Positions 25,121 to 33,782 of a stretch of 54,163 nt of DNA are shown here, piece after piece. Below the pieces are notes generated by a model. The model worked only from the letters and a program-made list of their open reading frames with translations, was not told the origin of the DNA and did no database searches. Numbering within the stretch: position 1 is the first letter of the stretch; the number at the start of each line of letters is the position of its first letter. Source of the stretch: Bacteroidales bacterium (lineage in GTDB: Bacteria > Bacteroidota > Bacteroidia > Bacteroidales > UBA932); contig JAFSJK010000038.1 of assembly GCA_017439305.1 (NCBI GenBank), positions 1-54,163 on the forward strand, read 5' to 3'. The position numbers were made by a program, and so were the translations under genes.

Positions 25121-25863
25121 TTCACGCCGATTTTGATTGTCAATATCTTTCCTCCGAGCGCCAGCATCGCGGCGCCCTGGACGTCTTCCTGGGCGGCGAC
25201 GAGACGAATCTCGACAAGTCCGCCGGGGATGGGATTCAGGACCTCGAAGCTCCGGATGGCGCACTCGAATTCGTGAACCATCGGCTGGGGCTCCGCAGGA
25301 TCCTCCTGGATAATCTTCTTGTCGGCCTCCTCCCGGATGGCGTCCGCATCCTTCGCCCAGCGCTTCGCGAGAGCTGCGCGCCCCTGCTCCGCCTTGCATT
25401 CCTTGCAGAACGCCTGGAGGCCGTCGGCGGCATGCCCCTTCCCGAAGGCGGAGATCGGAAGCTCGCGACCGCATTTCCGGCAGACCTTGACACCGGAGGC
25501 CAGCTCGGCCTGGGCGGCCTTCTCCCTCTCGGCTCGCTTCTTCTCGTTCAGGCGCTGCCGGCTCTTCTTGCCGGCCTTAGCGACGCATTCCTTGCACTCG
25601 CTCTGGTGGCCGTCCTTCATCCGGCGGTTCGTGCTGAACTGGAGCAGCGGAAGCTCGCGTCCGCACTTGGCGCAAACCTTCGTCCTGGGAACGTACCCGG
25701 GCTTCTCCACGGGCGCCGTGCTCGCCGGTTCGTCTGCGGGCCTCTCCTCGAAGCAGTCCTTCACCATGATGGGTGAGATAGGCTTCGGATGACCGGAGCT
25801 CTTGAAGCAATACGGGCCGTCATTAGTCGCCTTGTAGTGCTTGCATTCCTGACAGTGCGGCAT
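25117..25863 (-). CDS. Zinc-ribbon-repeat phage protein
   Basis: 248 residues. Starts with CQECKHY, then has two copies of a CxxCGRELP...F...DG.Q..CKEC unit (VCAKCGRELPLLQF and VCRKCGRELPISAFG). Such ribbons occur in HNH-associated and other phage proteins, but no HNH catalytic motif is present. The two ribbons are linked by a Lys/Arg-rich helix, which suggests nucleic-acid binding. The C-terminal 70 residues are a separate beta-rich part. Confidence 0.65.
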   Translation of the reverse strand: MPHCQECKHYKATNDGPYCFKSSGHPKPISPIMVKDCFEERPADEPASTAPVEKPGYVPRTKVCAKCGRELPLLQFSTNRRMKDGHQSECKECVAKAGKKSRQRLNEKKRAEREKAAQAELASGVKVCRKCGRELPISAFGKGHAADGLQAFCKECKAEQGRAALAKRWAKDADAIREEADKKIIQEDPAEPQPMVHEFECAIRSFEVLNPIPGGLVEIRLVAAQEDVQGAAMLALGGKILTIKIGVK

Positions 25864-25867
25864 TTCG

Positions 25868-26044
25868 TCAGTCCTCCTGTTTGATGTCAGCGTTCTCCAT
25901 GATCCTGCGGGCCGCCGCGACGACGGCGGCTTCGTCCAGGTGCAGCTCCTTCGCCAGCACGATCAAGAACCCATAGAAGCGAAGGTTCATAGCGAGCGCG
26001 GTGAGCGGTTCCAGCTCCTGGGCGGTTACAAATGTCACTTTCAT
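25868..26044 (-). CDS. Small hypothetical phage protein
   Basis: 58 residues from ATG at 26044 (ATGA overlap with the upstream stop). Starts KVTFVTAQELEPLTALAM and is mainly helical. Function unknown. Confidence 0.5.
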   Translation of the reverse strand: MKVTFVTAQELEPLTALAMNLRFYGFLIVLAKELHLDEAAVVAAARRIMENADIKQED

Positions 26045-26568
26045 TTCAGATTCTCCAGTTTCGATTTCACGAATACCTCGACCACGAAAGCATCCTCGTG
26101 TCCGCGATAAGGCTTGCGAACCAGCGCGTCGGGGCACATCCCCAGAATCATGTGCCCGAGTTTGTTCGCGATGCGGCTCTTGGCTACCGCCGGAATCTTG
26201 TCGTCTGAATACCTCTGTCGGTCCGCGTCAGTCACGACGTATCCCACGATGACCTGGGTGGCCTTCTTGAAGCCCCTGATCTCATCGCGAATGTTTCTGA
26301 TGAGTTCTGAGTTGTCGGCCCACTTCATCATCGCGGCGGTGTTGCGCTCCTCGACGACCTTGCTCCGCCTGTCGAGGGCTCTCTCCTTGTCAGTCAGCCG
26401 GGCGGATATCAAGCCGTTCCGCTTCATGACCTCGCGGGCGGATTCCTCGCGGGATTCGACATACTTGATGCGCTGCTCCAGGCGCTGCTCCCTCCCGTGC
26501 AGGCGGAAATACATCCACAGCTCCACGAGGGCGAGGATGATCATCAGGATAATCAGGATTGTTTTCAT
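26041..26568 (-). CDS. Membrane-anchored coiled-coil phage protein
   Basis: 175 residues. N-terminal membrane helix (ILIILMIILALVELWMYF), then a long charged coiled coil to about residue 105, then a globular C-terminal part (VIVGYVVTDADRQRYSDD). Could be an exclusion or envelope protein, but there is no specific motif. Confidence 0.6.
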   Translation of the reverse strand: MKTILIILMIILALVELWMYFRLHGREQRLEQRIKYVESREESAREVMKRNGLISARLTDKERALDRRSKVVEERNTAAMMKWADNSELIRNIRDEIRGFKKATQVIVGYVVTDADRQRYSDDKIPAVAKSRIANKLGHMILGMCPDALVRKPYRGHEDAFVVEVFVKSKLENLK

Positions 26569-26578
26569 GGCTATTGGT

Positions 26579-27043
26579 TTACTTGGTTTGTCTTTCGTTG
26601 TCTTTCAGACAGGCGTCGATGTAACGGACGTCGCCGGTCGTGTTCTTGTTCACCTTCGGATGGGTGCAGCGCGTATAGTAGCCTCCGGAGGTGTACCGCG
26701 CACCGGCGGCGTAGTTGCACAGGTGGCATATCGCCGGCGGGCCCGGCTTGTCCCAGGGACGCATGTTCCCGAGGTAAGGGATGGCGCGGACGGCCTCGTA
26801 GGACATCCCGAACACCTGTGTCTTCGGCAGCAGCGGCTTCACGAAATGCGTCTGACCCTTCTTCGGATTCGGAAGTTCGAAGGCGGCCAGCGCCAGGTAG
26901 CAGGATTCACCGTCGAACCTGACGGGGCCCGCGTTGTCCTCCAGGGGGATGCAGACGCGGTGGCACGGCTTCCCTCCGACGACCATCTCCTCCACGGTGA
27001 CGTTCCGCAGCTTCATCAGGTCTATCTGGATGTTGTAGTTCAT
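26579..27043 (-). CDS. Hypothetical phage protein with Cys/His cluster
   Basis: 154 residues from ATG at 27043, overlapping the replication gene's stop as ATGA. The C-terminal third has CHLCN, CTHP and DACL, a likely zinc site. A longer upstream frame is the shadow of the replication gene. Coupled to replication by position; role unknown. Confidence 0.6.
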   Translation of the reverse strand: MNYNIQIDLMKLRNVTVEEMVVGGKPCHRVCIPLEDNAGPVRFDGESCYLALAAFELPNPKKGQTHFVKPLLPKTQVFGMSYEAVRAIPYLGNMRPWDKPGPPAICHLCNYAAGARYTSGGYYTRCTHPKVNKNTTGDVRYIDACLKDNERQTK

Positions 27044-28128
27044 GACGCGGCGAAGGTTATGGATGCCATCTTGGCGAAGTGCTTCTTGACTATGGGGGCC
27101 GCGACGTCGACGTGGCGGTCGTACCAGTCGACGGGGAGGCCGGTGCCCGTCCACACCAGGTCGTAGGACTTCCTGTCCTCCCTCCAGGAGAGGCGGCAGC
27201 GGAAGGAAGGATTGACAAGCCAGAGAGGATTCTCCGGGTCGCCGGCGGAGCAGGCTACCTCGTACAGCTCTCCGCACATCTTCAGGAAGGCGGCGTTCGC
27301 CTTCGCCTGGGTCTCGCGGTCCTCGGCGTTCCCGAAGTCCGCGGACAGGCGGCCGGCGCCGCTCTTGAGTTCCCACATCCGTGCGAGGCCGCGCCGCTTC
27401 ATCGGCGTGTCATACCGGCGCCCGTCCTTCGACTCCCAGCCCAGGGACTCGTAGTAATTCTCGAACCTCTTCACCTCCGCCGCCGGATCGGCGGCGTTCT
27501 TTTCCCAAAAAATTCTATAAAATTCTCTCCTCTCTTCTGGCTGGATGGGGCACGGTCTCCGTGCCGCATCAAGATGAAAGAAATATTTATCTGAGTGCTT
27601 ACAAGAGTGCTTGACTACATTATCAATAGGCTCGGGTGCAGTTTCTGCACCTTTGCAGTGCAGTTTCTGCACCTTTATGGGTGCAGTTTCTGCATCATTC
27701 GGGTGCAGTTTCTGCACTCTTCCCAAAGGTGCAGTTTCTACACCTTTGGCTTTTCCGTATTCCACGGGTGCAGTTTCTGCACCTTTGGACTTTTCGTACA
27801 GGCTGTACGGTCCGAGCGGATCCCCGGACGAGACCCTCTTGAGCAGGTCCTCGTAGTTGGTCCAGTACTCGAAGGTGGACTTCCCGCGGTACACGACCTT
27901 GCTCCGGTTGATGTACCCCTTGTCCAGGAGACTCTTCAGGACGGCCTTGATGGACCGCTCCGATGCGCCGGTCCACTTCATCAGGTCCTCCGGGAAGGCC
28001 CGGTAGTGCTGCTCCCCGTCCTTGGTGAAGCCGTGGATCACGGCGAACACCAGGAGCGAGACGCCGCTCAGCCCAAGCGCCGATATCATCGGCTCCTGGA
28101 TGACAATGTAATCGTTTCTCTTCGGCAT
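27040..28128 (-). CDS. Phage replication initiator with internal iterons
   Basis: 362 residues from ATG at 28128, two bases after the upstream stop. The N-terminal ~110 residues form a winged-helix phage replication domain (GVSLLVFAVIHGFTKDGEQH, MKWTGASERSIKAVLKSLLD). A linker (about residues 115-170) is built from iteron sequence read in two frames (AETAP and VQKLH). The C-terminal part is helical. This resembles lambda O, in which the iterons lie in the initiator gene. A helicase loader was not found in the window, so host DnaB may be recruited directly. Confidence 0.8.
   Translation of the reverse strand: MPKRNDYIVIQEPMISALGLSGVSLLVFAVIHGFTKDGEQHYRAFPEDLMKWTGASERSIKAVLKSLLDKGYINRSKVVYRGKSTFEYWTNYEDLLKRVSSGDPLGPYSLYEKSKGAETAPVEYGKAKGVETAPLGRVQKLHPNDAETAPIKVQKLHCKGAETAPEPIDNVVKHSCKHSDKYFFHLDAARRPCPIQPEERREFYRIFWEKNAADPAAEVKRFENYYESLGWESKDGRRYDTPMKRRGLARMWELKSGAGRLSADFGNAEDRETQAKANAAFLKMCGELYEVACSAGDPENPLWLVNPSFRCRLSWREDRKSYDLVWTGTGLPVDWYDRHVDVAAPIVKKHFAKMASITFAAS
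27636..27782. repeat. Six palindromic iterons, candidate prophage replication origin
   Basis: A 15-bp palindrome (GTGCAG, TTT, CTGCAC) occurs at 27636, 27658, 27681, 27703, 27729 and 27768; copy 3 ends in T instead of C and copy 5 has A for G at position 12. Starts are 22, 23, 22, 26 and 39 bp apart, about two helical turns for the first four. An A+T-rich stretch lies beside them at about 27505-27535. They are inside the initiator gene, in the linker. Spacings are not multiples of 3, so the DNA, not the protein, is what is conserved. Confidence 0.8.
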
Positions 28129-28129
28129 T

Positions 28130-28354
28130 CTACATCGTTTCAAACAGTTTCGGCGACAGGGCATCGAACACGGCGGTCGCGGAGTCGTGGTCCACCTCCA
28201 GGCGGCGGCCGGACCTGTACCTCAGGAAGAACCGCCGGTTCGCCCCTGAGCGCCGGTCGGCCCAGGTGTCGAATTGCGTGTCCACCTTCAGGAGGGCAGA
28301 AAGCCGGACGCGGAGTTTTCTCCCCGTCGGCGTGGTGACCTGTATCGTATCCAT
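28130..28354 (-). CDS. Small hypothetical phage protein
   Basis: 74 residues (TIQVTTPTGRKLRVRLSALL at the start), basic and mostly beta. Its stop is one base upstream of the replication gene's ATG. Function unknown. Confidence 0.6.
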   Translation of the reverse strand: MDTIQVTTPTGRKLRVRLSALLKVDTQFDTWADRRSGANRRFFLRYRSGRRLEVDHDSATAVFDALSPKLFETM

Positions 28355-28475
28355 CCGTCCCGTTCGAGGATCGGCGCCCGGCGGCAGGTTTCCGGGCGCT
28401 TCCCCTCCACTTTAAACTACCTTTCGATATGGCATCATCCTGCCTTGTGCTCTCCATCTATCCCTGCGCCATAGC

Positions 28476-28712
28476 CTAATCCGGGTCGCCCCCGTCGTTT
28501 GGAATGCCATAGATTGATTCTATGACTGCGTCCTCAAAATGTCCTGTCGTATCCGCTGATATTTTTGCGACGACAAGACTTCCACTCCAAGAAAAAAGAA
28601 TCAAATCTTTTCCGTCCTTATCCCATTTTTTTGCGAGTCTCTTGAGGGAGTCGATGACTTTCTCCTCCTCTGGAGTGCAAGGAACTCCGGTTGGTGTTTC
28701 GTACTTTGCCAT
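28476..28712 (-). CDS. Small hypothetical phage protein
   Basis: 78 residues, acidic, with a central beta hairpin (DLILFSWSGSLVVAKIS). No recognised family. About 120 nt separate its stop from the next gene's start. Confidence 0.6.
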   Translation of the reverse strand: MAKYETPTGVPCTPEEEKVIDSLKRLAKKWDKDGKDLILFSWSGSLVVAKISADTTGHFEDAVIESIYGIPNDGGDPD

Positions 28713-28731
28713 GACTATTTATCAGTTCGTT

Positions 28732-28893
28732 TCAACTATCTATTCTGTGCAGCTCGACATCGTTGTCGAGAAACTTCGCCAATAGTTCCGACCGCTTCTC
28801 CTTCGCTCTCCTCAACCCTTCGGCGGTCCCGGGAAAATACCAGGAGTCGCACGGGATCCTCCATTTTCTGGTATAGAGGACGACCTCATACAT
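28732..28893 (-). CDS. Very small phage protein (53 aa)
   Basis: ATG at 28893 to TGA at 28732, overlapping the upstream gene's end by 8 nt. Starts MYEVVLYTRKWRIPCDSWYF and ends with a charged helix. The frame, spacing and composition fit a real gene. Function unknown. Confidence 0.5.
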   Translation of the reverse strand: MYEVVLYTRKWRIPCDSWYFPGTAEGLRRAKEKRSELLAKFLDNDVELHRIDS

Positions 28894-29200
28894 GACTCAC
28901 CCCCCCCCGCTTCTTATAGTAAACTCTCGGCGCCCTGTACAGCCTCGTCTGAAGGACGTCCAGCGCCGCGGATATAGACCTCAACGCAGCTTCCCTTTCA
29001 GCCTGTATCTCAGCGAACATCCCGTAGCTTTCAGCGCACTCCATGCGGCCGTCGATTTCCGCCTGCATCTTTTCACTCTCCCATGCCTCTCGCCTTGTTT
29101 TCGCGTCGTGAACGGCATCGCCGACTATCTTATGAAGCCAATACCGCTCAAGGGTGTCCAGCCTCAACAGCGGATCCTTGTGACCAATCACATTCGCCAT
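28886..29200 (-). CDS. Small hypothetical phage protein ending in a poly-G tract
   Basis: 104 residues from ATG at 29200 (TGATG overlap). Helical, with EIQAEREAALRSISAALDVL in the second half. The last codons pass through nine G (plus strand C at 28900-28908) and give RGGVSHV. With eight G the protein would end RGG and the next gene would start 3 nt later, a more usual spacing. Confidence 0.6.
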   Translation of the reverse strand: MANVIGHKDPLLRLDTLERYWLHKIVGDAVHDAKTRREAWESEKMQAEIDGRMECAESYGMFAEIQAEREAALRSISAALDVLQTRLYRAPRVYYKKRGGVSHV

Positions 29201-29793
29201 CACTTAGCCTCCTGTCTACTTGCGGACCTGAATGCCGCGATTTCTTTGCGATAAGGATACGCCTCGATGGTTCTTGCGATCCTGAGTGCGTCCAGCGTTC
29301 TTTTCAGCTCCTCTGGAGACAGTTCCTTGGTAGGCTGGCCGCTCGTGGGGGTCACATCGAAAAGTTCGAAACGGTTTACGAACGCCACAAGGAAAGCCTC
29401 GTTGCTTTTCTTTATTTCTCTCGCGAAGGCGCCTCTATAATACCCGTACTCGCTACTGAGTTCAGCATAGTCCAGGTCCGTGAGCTTAATTTTGATGACT
29501 TTCTTTTTCCGAATGATCAAACCGCCCTTAAACTCATCCGACGCGGATCCGAAATAATGCACAAGTATCTGAATAAGAAGCCGCCGTTCAAGTTCGTTTT
29601 GGTATCTAAACGTCCGGACCTTCTTCGCATCCTTGTATAGGTCGTCGACCGTCAGTCCGTACTCGCGGAGTTTCTTCTCCAGGATTTGTCTGGCCATTGT
29701 GGCCTCTCCCATGAAGCCGCGATCGGCGAGGGCGGCGATTTTCCGGAGTTGGTCCATGACCTTCTCTTCGGGCCTGTTGTCAACATTCGCCAT
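29200..29793 (-). CDS. DUF2786-like phage protein
   Basis: 197 residues from ATG at 29793, overlapping the upstream stop (TGATG). The N-terminal ~50 residues (MDQLRKIAALADRGFMGEAT, ...LREYGLTVDDL) resemble DUF2786. The rest is mixed alpha/beta with a basic middle (IIRKKKVIKIKLTDLDYAEL). Longer upstream frames are the shadow of the single-stranded DNA-binding gene. Confidence 0.6.
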   Translation of the reverse strand: MANVDNRPEEKVMDQLRKIAALADRGFMGEATMARQILEKKLREYGLTVDDLYKDAKKVRTFRYQNELERRLLIQILVHYFGSASDEFKGGLIIRKKKVIKIKLTDLDYAELSSEYGYYRGAFAREIKKSNEAFLVAFVNRFELFDVTPTSGQPTKELSPEELKRTLDALRIARTIEAYPYRKEIAAFRSASRQEAK

Positions 29794-30128
29794 CACTCCA
29801 CCTCCTCGAGCTCCAGCCCGTCCTGCGGACCTCCGACGACATCCAGGCTTGTGACGTGGATGTAGTAGTCGATGTGGTTCTCCTCCGGATATTGGACCAG
29901 GCGGCCGGTGATCAGGACAATCTTCCCTCCGATACCGGCACCCAGGTCCTTCACCCTCTTCCCATCCTCGGCCACATGGCAGTCGAAGACCATCGGCTGG
30001 TAGACGCCGTGCATGTTCTTCGTGGCGACGTGAAGGTCGAACCAACCCTCCCAGTGGCCATCATCCCTCATCGTGATAGTGTGCGAGCCTACGCGGCCTC
30101 GCATTTTTACTTCATTCAGTGGTCTCAT
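29793..30128 (-). CDS. Single-stranded DNA-binding-like protein
   Basis: 111 residues from ATG at 30128 (ATGA overlap). Compact beta-rich OB-fold pattern: EVKMRGRVGSHTITMRDDGH, WFDLHVATKNMHG, FDCHVAEDGKRVKDL and IVLITGRLVQYPEEN. Acidic tail (LELEEVE), as in SSBs. Early position beside replication genes agrees. A plain SSB assignment is likely but not certain. Confidence 0.6.
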   Translation of the reverse strand: MRPLNEVKMRGRVGSHTITMRDDGHWEGWFDLHVATKNMHGVYQPMVFDCHVAEDGKRVKDLGAGIGGKIVLITGRLVQYPEENHIDYYIHVTSLDVVGGPQDGLELEEVE

Positions 30129-30332
30129 CTTCTTTTCCGTTTCATGTCTTTCTTTAGCGGTGTTACTGCTTCCGGCGAGACGGCCTTCAGAGTGCCCTCG
30201 AGCTCGACAAGCACCACCTGATCTTCGCCGAACAATCCATGTTCGACTGATATGATCTTCCCGAACTTTCCCCCCCCCCTCGACTTCGAGGGAGACGCGG
30301 ACTTTTCGACCGACAAAATCTTTCAGATTCAC
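30125..30332 (-). pseudogene. Frameshifted small early gene (poly-G tract)
   Basis: A GTG start at 30332 opens NLKDFVGRKVRVSLEVEGGG. Ten G (plus-strand C at 30270-30279) then shift the frame. With nine G the product would continue KFGKIISVEHGLFGEDQVVL and end KRKRR, 68 residues, stopping at 30125 just where the SSB-like gene starts. With ten G the frame instead fuses into the SSB-like gene for 179 residues. Either a sequencing/assembly error or a phase-variable tract. Confidence 0.65.
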
Positions 30333-30526
30333 GCGCAGTCCTCCTTCTTTTCAACGACCTTTCCGGCCGGATAGAACGCAGCTGTCAGGATGGCGGCGGA
30401 CACGACGTCCACCAGGGCGGAGTCGCAGTGGATGGCGCGAGCGATCTGGAAGGAATAGTCCCAGATGAGGATGGCGCAGATGAGGATGGCGAGCATAGCC
30501 ATGATGTAGATGAGCTTGTGTTTCAT
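30329..30526 (-). CDS. Small membrane protein
   Basis: 65 residues with an N-terminal hydrophobic helix (LIYIMAMLAILICAILIWDY) and a second weak one (ALVDVVSAAILTAAFYPAG). Overlaps the next start by 4 nt (GTGA). Function unknown. Confidence 0.55.
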   Translation of the reverse strand: MKHKLIYIMAMLAILICAILIWDYSFQIARAIHCDSALVDVVSAAILTAAFYPAGKVVEKKEDCA

Positions 30527-30568
30527 GATTTGAAAAAGATTTGAAAAAGTGAAACGTTGTTAATTGAA

Positions 30569-30772
30569 TTACCTTACCAGGTGGTGGCGGTTCATGAAGG
30601 CGATGATATCCTTTCCGACGATGACCTTCTGCTTGTTCCCGTTCCGCTCATGGGTCGGTATGAGGCCGGATTTCCGGTAGTTCACGAGCGCCCTGGTCGA
30701 GCATCCGATGATTTCCCGGGCCTGCCTCAGCGAGTAGAGCCCCGAGGGCTTGGCTGTACATTCTGCATTCAT
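30569..30772 (-). CDS. MerR/excisionase-like helix-turn-helix protein
   Basis: 67 residues from ATG at 30772; the frame opens earlier but lacks matching content. GLYSLRQAREIIGCSTRALV, NYRKSGLIPTHER and VIVGKDIIAFMNRHHL form the MerR-like HTH_17 unit found in excisionases and phage regulators. Small size and early location fit excisionase or a regulator; the window holds no integrase to pair it with. Confidence 0.75.
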   Translation of the reverse strand: MNAECTAKPSGLYSLRQAREIIGCSTRALVNYRKSGLIPTHERNGNKQKVIVGKDIIAFMNRHHLVR

Positions 30773-30874
30773 ATTTGAAAAGTGTTTGAGTTTCTCTTGG
30801 TAAAACCTCTCGGAGCTCGCACCCGGAGAGGGATCGTTCGTCGTAACCAAAACGAACACGGATGAAATGTGCTT

Positions 30875-31126
30875 TTAGCCGGCAGCCCGCCGGTTTCCTT
30901 CAAGGGCGGCGTACCTGTCGCGGTCGTTCCAGACCACATACCGCTCGACGGACGTCAGGGCCCGAGGGCCGTAGTCGTTGTAGCCGGTCACGACATACAC
31001 GCAGACCGTTCCCTCCCTGGGCAGGCTGTTGACGAATTCCTCCGCCGCCCCCAGGGCGGTAAAGGTCACATCACGATCCCTTCCCTGGTTCAGGTAGTCC
31101 CGCAGTATGATTCGGTAGCGCTGCAT
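30875..31126 (-). CDS. Small hypothetical phage protein
   Basis: 83 residues, mixed alpha/beta with a YNDYGPRAL motif and basic ends. No recognised family. About 100 nt without a gene separate it from the excisionase-like gene. Confidence 0.55.
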   Translation of the reverse strand: MQRYRIILRDYLNQGRDRDVTFTALGAAEEFVNSLPREGTVCVYVVTGYNDYGPRALTSVERYVVWNDRDRYAALEGNRRAAG

Positions 31127-31134
31127 ATATGGGT

Positions 31135-31380
31135 CTATTCGGGATCAGAGAGATATTCGTCCATGTCCTCCTTCTCGCCCTCCATCTGGTCGGAGATGGC
31201 GTCGATGGTGAAGGATGCGTTCGACAGGAATTCCTTCGCGATGGCGAGGACCGGCAGCGGAAGCTCGCCGGAAACGGCGTTCCTCTTGTGGAACTGGTCC
31301 ATTGTCCGGGCCAGCGCGTAGACCTTTTGGGAGAGGCCGTTGAACTTGTTGATAAGTTCCTGGTATGTGATTTCGTCCAT
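31135..31380 (-). CDS. Small helical early phage protein
   Basis: 81 residues, acidic and all helical (TYQELINKFNGLSQKVYALA near the start, EGEKEDMDEYLSDPE at the end). Lies 2-8 nt from its neighbours. Function unknown. Confidence 0.55.
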   Translation of the reverse strand: MDEITYQELINKFNGLSQKVYALARTMDQFHKRNAVSGELPLPVLAIAKEFLSNASFTIDAISDQMEGEKEDMDEYLSDPE

Positions 31381-31382
31381 AG

Positions 31383-31650
31383 TTACCTTGATTCACGTTC
31401 AGACTTTATTTTCTCCATGCGGTTGATGGTCACCATCTTGATCTGCGAGTCGAAGATGATCTGCGTCAGCGCGAACGGAACGAGGTCTTCTTCGGGGCAA
31501 TTCTTGATGTAATCCACGATCCCCTGGAAGAACTTCATAATATTCTCAGAATTGCCCCCCCCCGTCCGGTTTTCTGAAGTTGTCGATGTGGCTTCCGTCG
31601 GTCAGCACGGCGAAGGCGATGTTCTGCGTGGGAATGATTTCCTGTTCCAT
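31383..31650 (-). pseudogene. Early phage gene split by a poly-G tract
   Basis: ATG at 31650 gives 34 residues (EQEIIPTQNIAFAVLTDGSH ... KPDGGGQF) and stops at 31546 after nine G (plus-strand C at 31555-31563). A second frame from ATG 31538 to TAA 31383 codes for 51 residues (KFFQGIVDYIKNCPEEDLVP...). With eight G the two join in frame through GGGNSENIMKFFQG into one ~87-residue protein. Either an intact two-gene arrangement or one gene broken by a one-base tract change. Confidence 0.6.
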
Positions 31651-31694
31651 GGTTTGATAAATTATTTGATTGTTGAAACTGGGTTGATATTCGG

Positions 31695-31907
31695 TTAGGA
31701 CTCGCGCTTGACGATCGCGCCGTTGATGGTCTTGTGGACGCTGAAGGTCCGGCCGTCGGTGAGGCCGGCCTGGAACTTCGACACGCTCGTGCGAATGTTC
31801 TGGATGTCCCGGTCGGAGGTGGGGATTTTCGCGAATTGACCGACAGCAAGCCCATTCAGGGTGGCGGAATAGTCGACAACTCGATTGTACACGACTTCTT
31901 TTTCCAT
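31695..31907 (-). CDS. First early phage protein, unknown
   Basis: 70 residues, beta/helix (VVYNRVVDYSATLNGLAVGQ). It is the first gene leftward of the repressor and its promoter, the usual place of a Cro-like or early regulator, but there is no clear helix-turn-helix. Function unknown. Confidence 0.55.
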   Translation of the reverse strand: MEKEVVYNRVVDYSATLNGLAVGQFAKIPTSDRDIQNIRTSVSKFQAGLTDGRTFSVHKTINGAIVKRES

Positions 31908-32007
31908 TCTTTTTATTACCTTTGGTTATAACTTTCGGCAACAAAGTAAGAGAAATTTTCTCAATAATCCAAACATATCAAGAATCTTTTTCTCAAATTG
32001 ATTTGCC
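31908..32007. promoter_or_regulatory. Lysogeny control region between early gene and repressor
   Basis: The leftward early promoter has TTTG (minus; 31994-31997) and TATGTTTG (31970-31977), 16 nt apart. A perfect 11-bp palindrome AGAAATTTTCT is at 31951-31961 and an imperfect AGAA...TTCT copy at 31981-31993; both flank the promoter and are candidate repressor operators. Rightward, TACCTTTG at 31917-31924 may be the repressor promoter but lacks a good -33 element. Confidence 0.6.
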
Positions 32008-32394
32008 ATGTGTAAGACAGTGAAAGAACGACTGGCCGCTTTTATCAAATTTAAGGGCCTATCTAAGAACAAATTCGAGACTATCTGCGGACTCAGTAGA
32101 CGATACGTGAGTAATATAAGCAGATCTATTCAGCCAGAAACATGTGAGAAGATTTCTCTCAAATTCCCGGAATTAAATATGGGGTGGGTGCTTACCGGCG
32201 AGGGCGAAATGCTCAAGGAGCCGCCCGGTGAAGAGAATGTAGCCGGAGTCATGATACCTCAAGAGCTTGTAAGAATGTTCACCAACATGACCGAATCAGC
32301 GCGGATCCAGGAAGAGAATATCGCGAAACTTGCGGCAATGGTGGACCGCCTTACCGGCGGCGCCGAGACACAGAAAAAAGAGAATGCCGGATAA
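32008..32394 (+). CDS. CI-like phage repressor (XRE helix-turn-helix)
   Basis: 128 residues. An N-terminal XRE-type HTH (KERLAAFIKFKGLSKNKFET, then CGLSRRYVSNISRSI) and the typical NMGWVLTGEGEML sequence after it. The second half is helical and may oligomerise, without the LexA-type autopeptidase. It is divergent to the early genes and faces two palindromic operators. Derepression by an antirepressor, rather than by self-cleavage, is inferred. Confidence 0.85.
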   Translation: MCKTVKERLAAFIKFKGLSKNKFETICGLSRRYVSNISRSIQPETCEKISLKFPELNMGWVLTGEGEMLKEPPGEENVAGVMIPQELVRMFTNMTESARIQEENIAKLAAMVDRLTGGAETQKKENAG

Positions 32395-32424
32395 TCCGGC
32401 TTCAATTCGATAGGAGAAAATGAA

Positions 32425-33671
<1,247 letters not shown>

Positions 33672-33680
33672 TTGTTTCCG

Positions 33681-33711
33681 TTGCTTATAACCAAAGTTTA
33701 TACTATATTTG
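33681..33711 (+). promoter_or_regulatory. Outward promoter at the prophage end
   Basis: TTG at 33681-33683 and TATATTTG at 33704-33711, 20 nt apart, is a good Bacteroidota promoter reading toward the attachment core. In the circular phage it would read across attP into the left-end genes; in the prophage it reads into the tRNA fragment and its terminator. Confidence 0.45.
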
Positions 33712-33751
33712 TTTGCGACCTGTTTGCAACTTGAAAAATGCCGTTTTGCAA
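33712..33751 (+). repeat. TTTGCRA repeats beside attR, candidate arm-type sites
   Basis: TTTGCGA at 33712, TTTGCAA at 33723 and TTTGCAA at 33745 lie 11 and 22 bp apart, on one face of the helix, next to the attachment core. This is what integrase arm-binding sites look like, but the integrase is not in the window. Confidence 0.4.
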
Positions 33752-33782
33752 GTAGTTAAGGTTCAGAGGGTTATCCGTTAGT

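Noticed and set aside
27636-27782. CRISPR-like array
   Set aside because: Repeats are 15-bp palindromes 22-39 bp apart inside a coding gene with no cas genes and no unique 30-bp spacers; iterons fit better.
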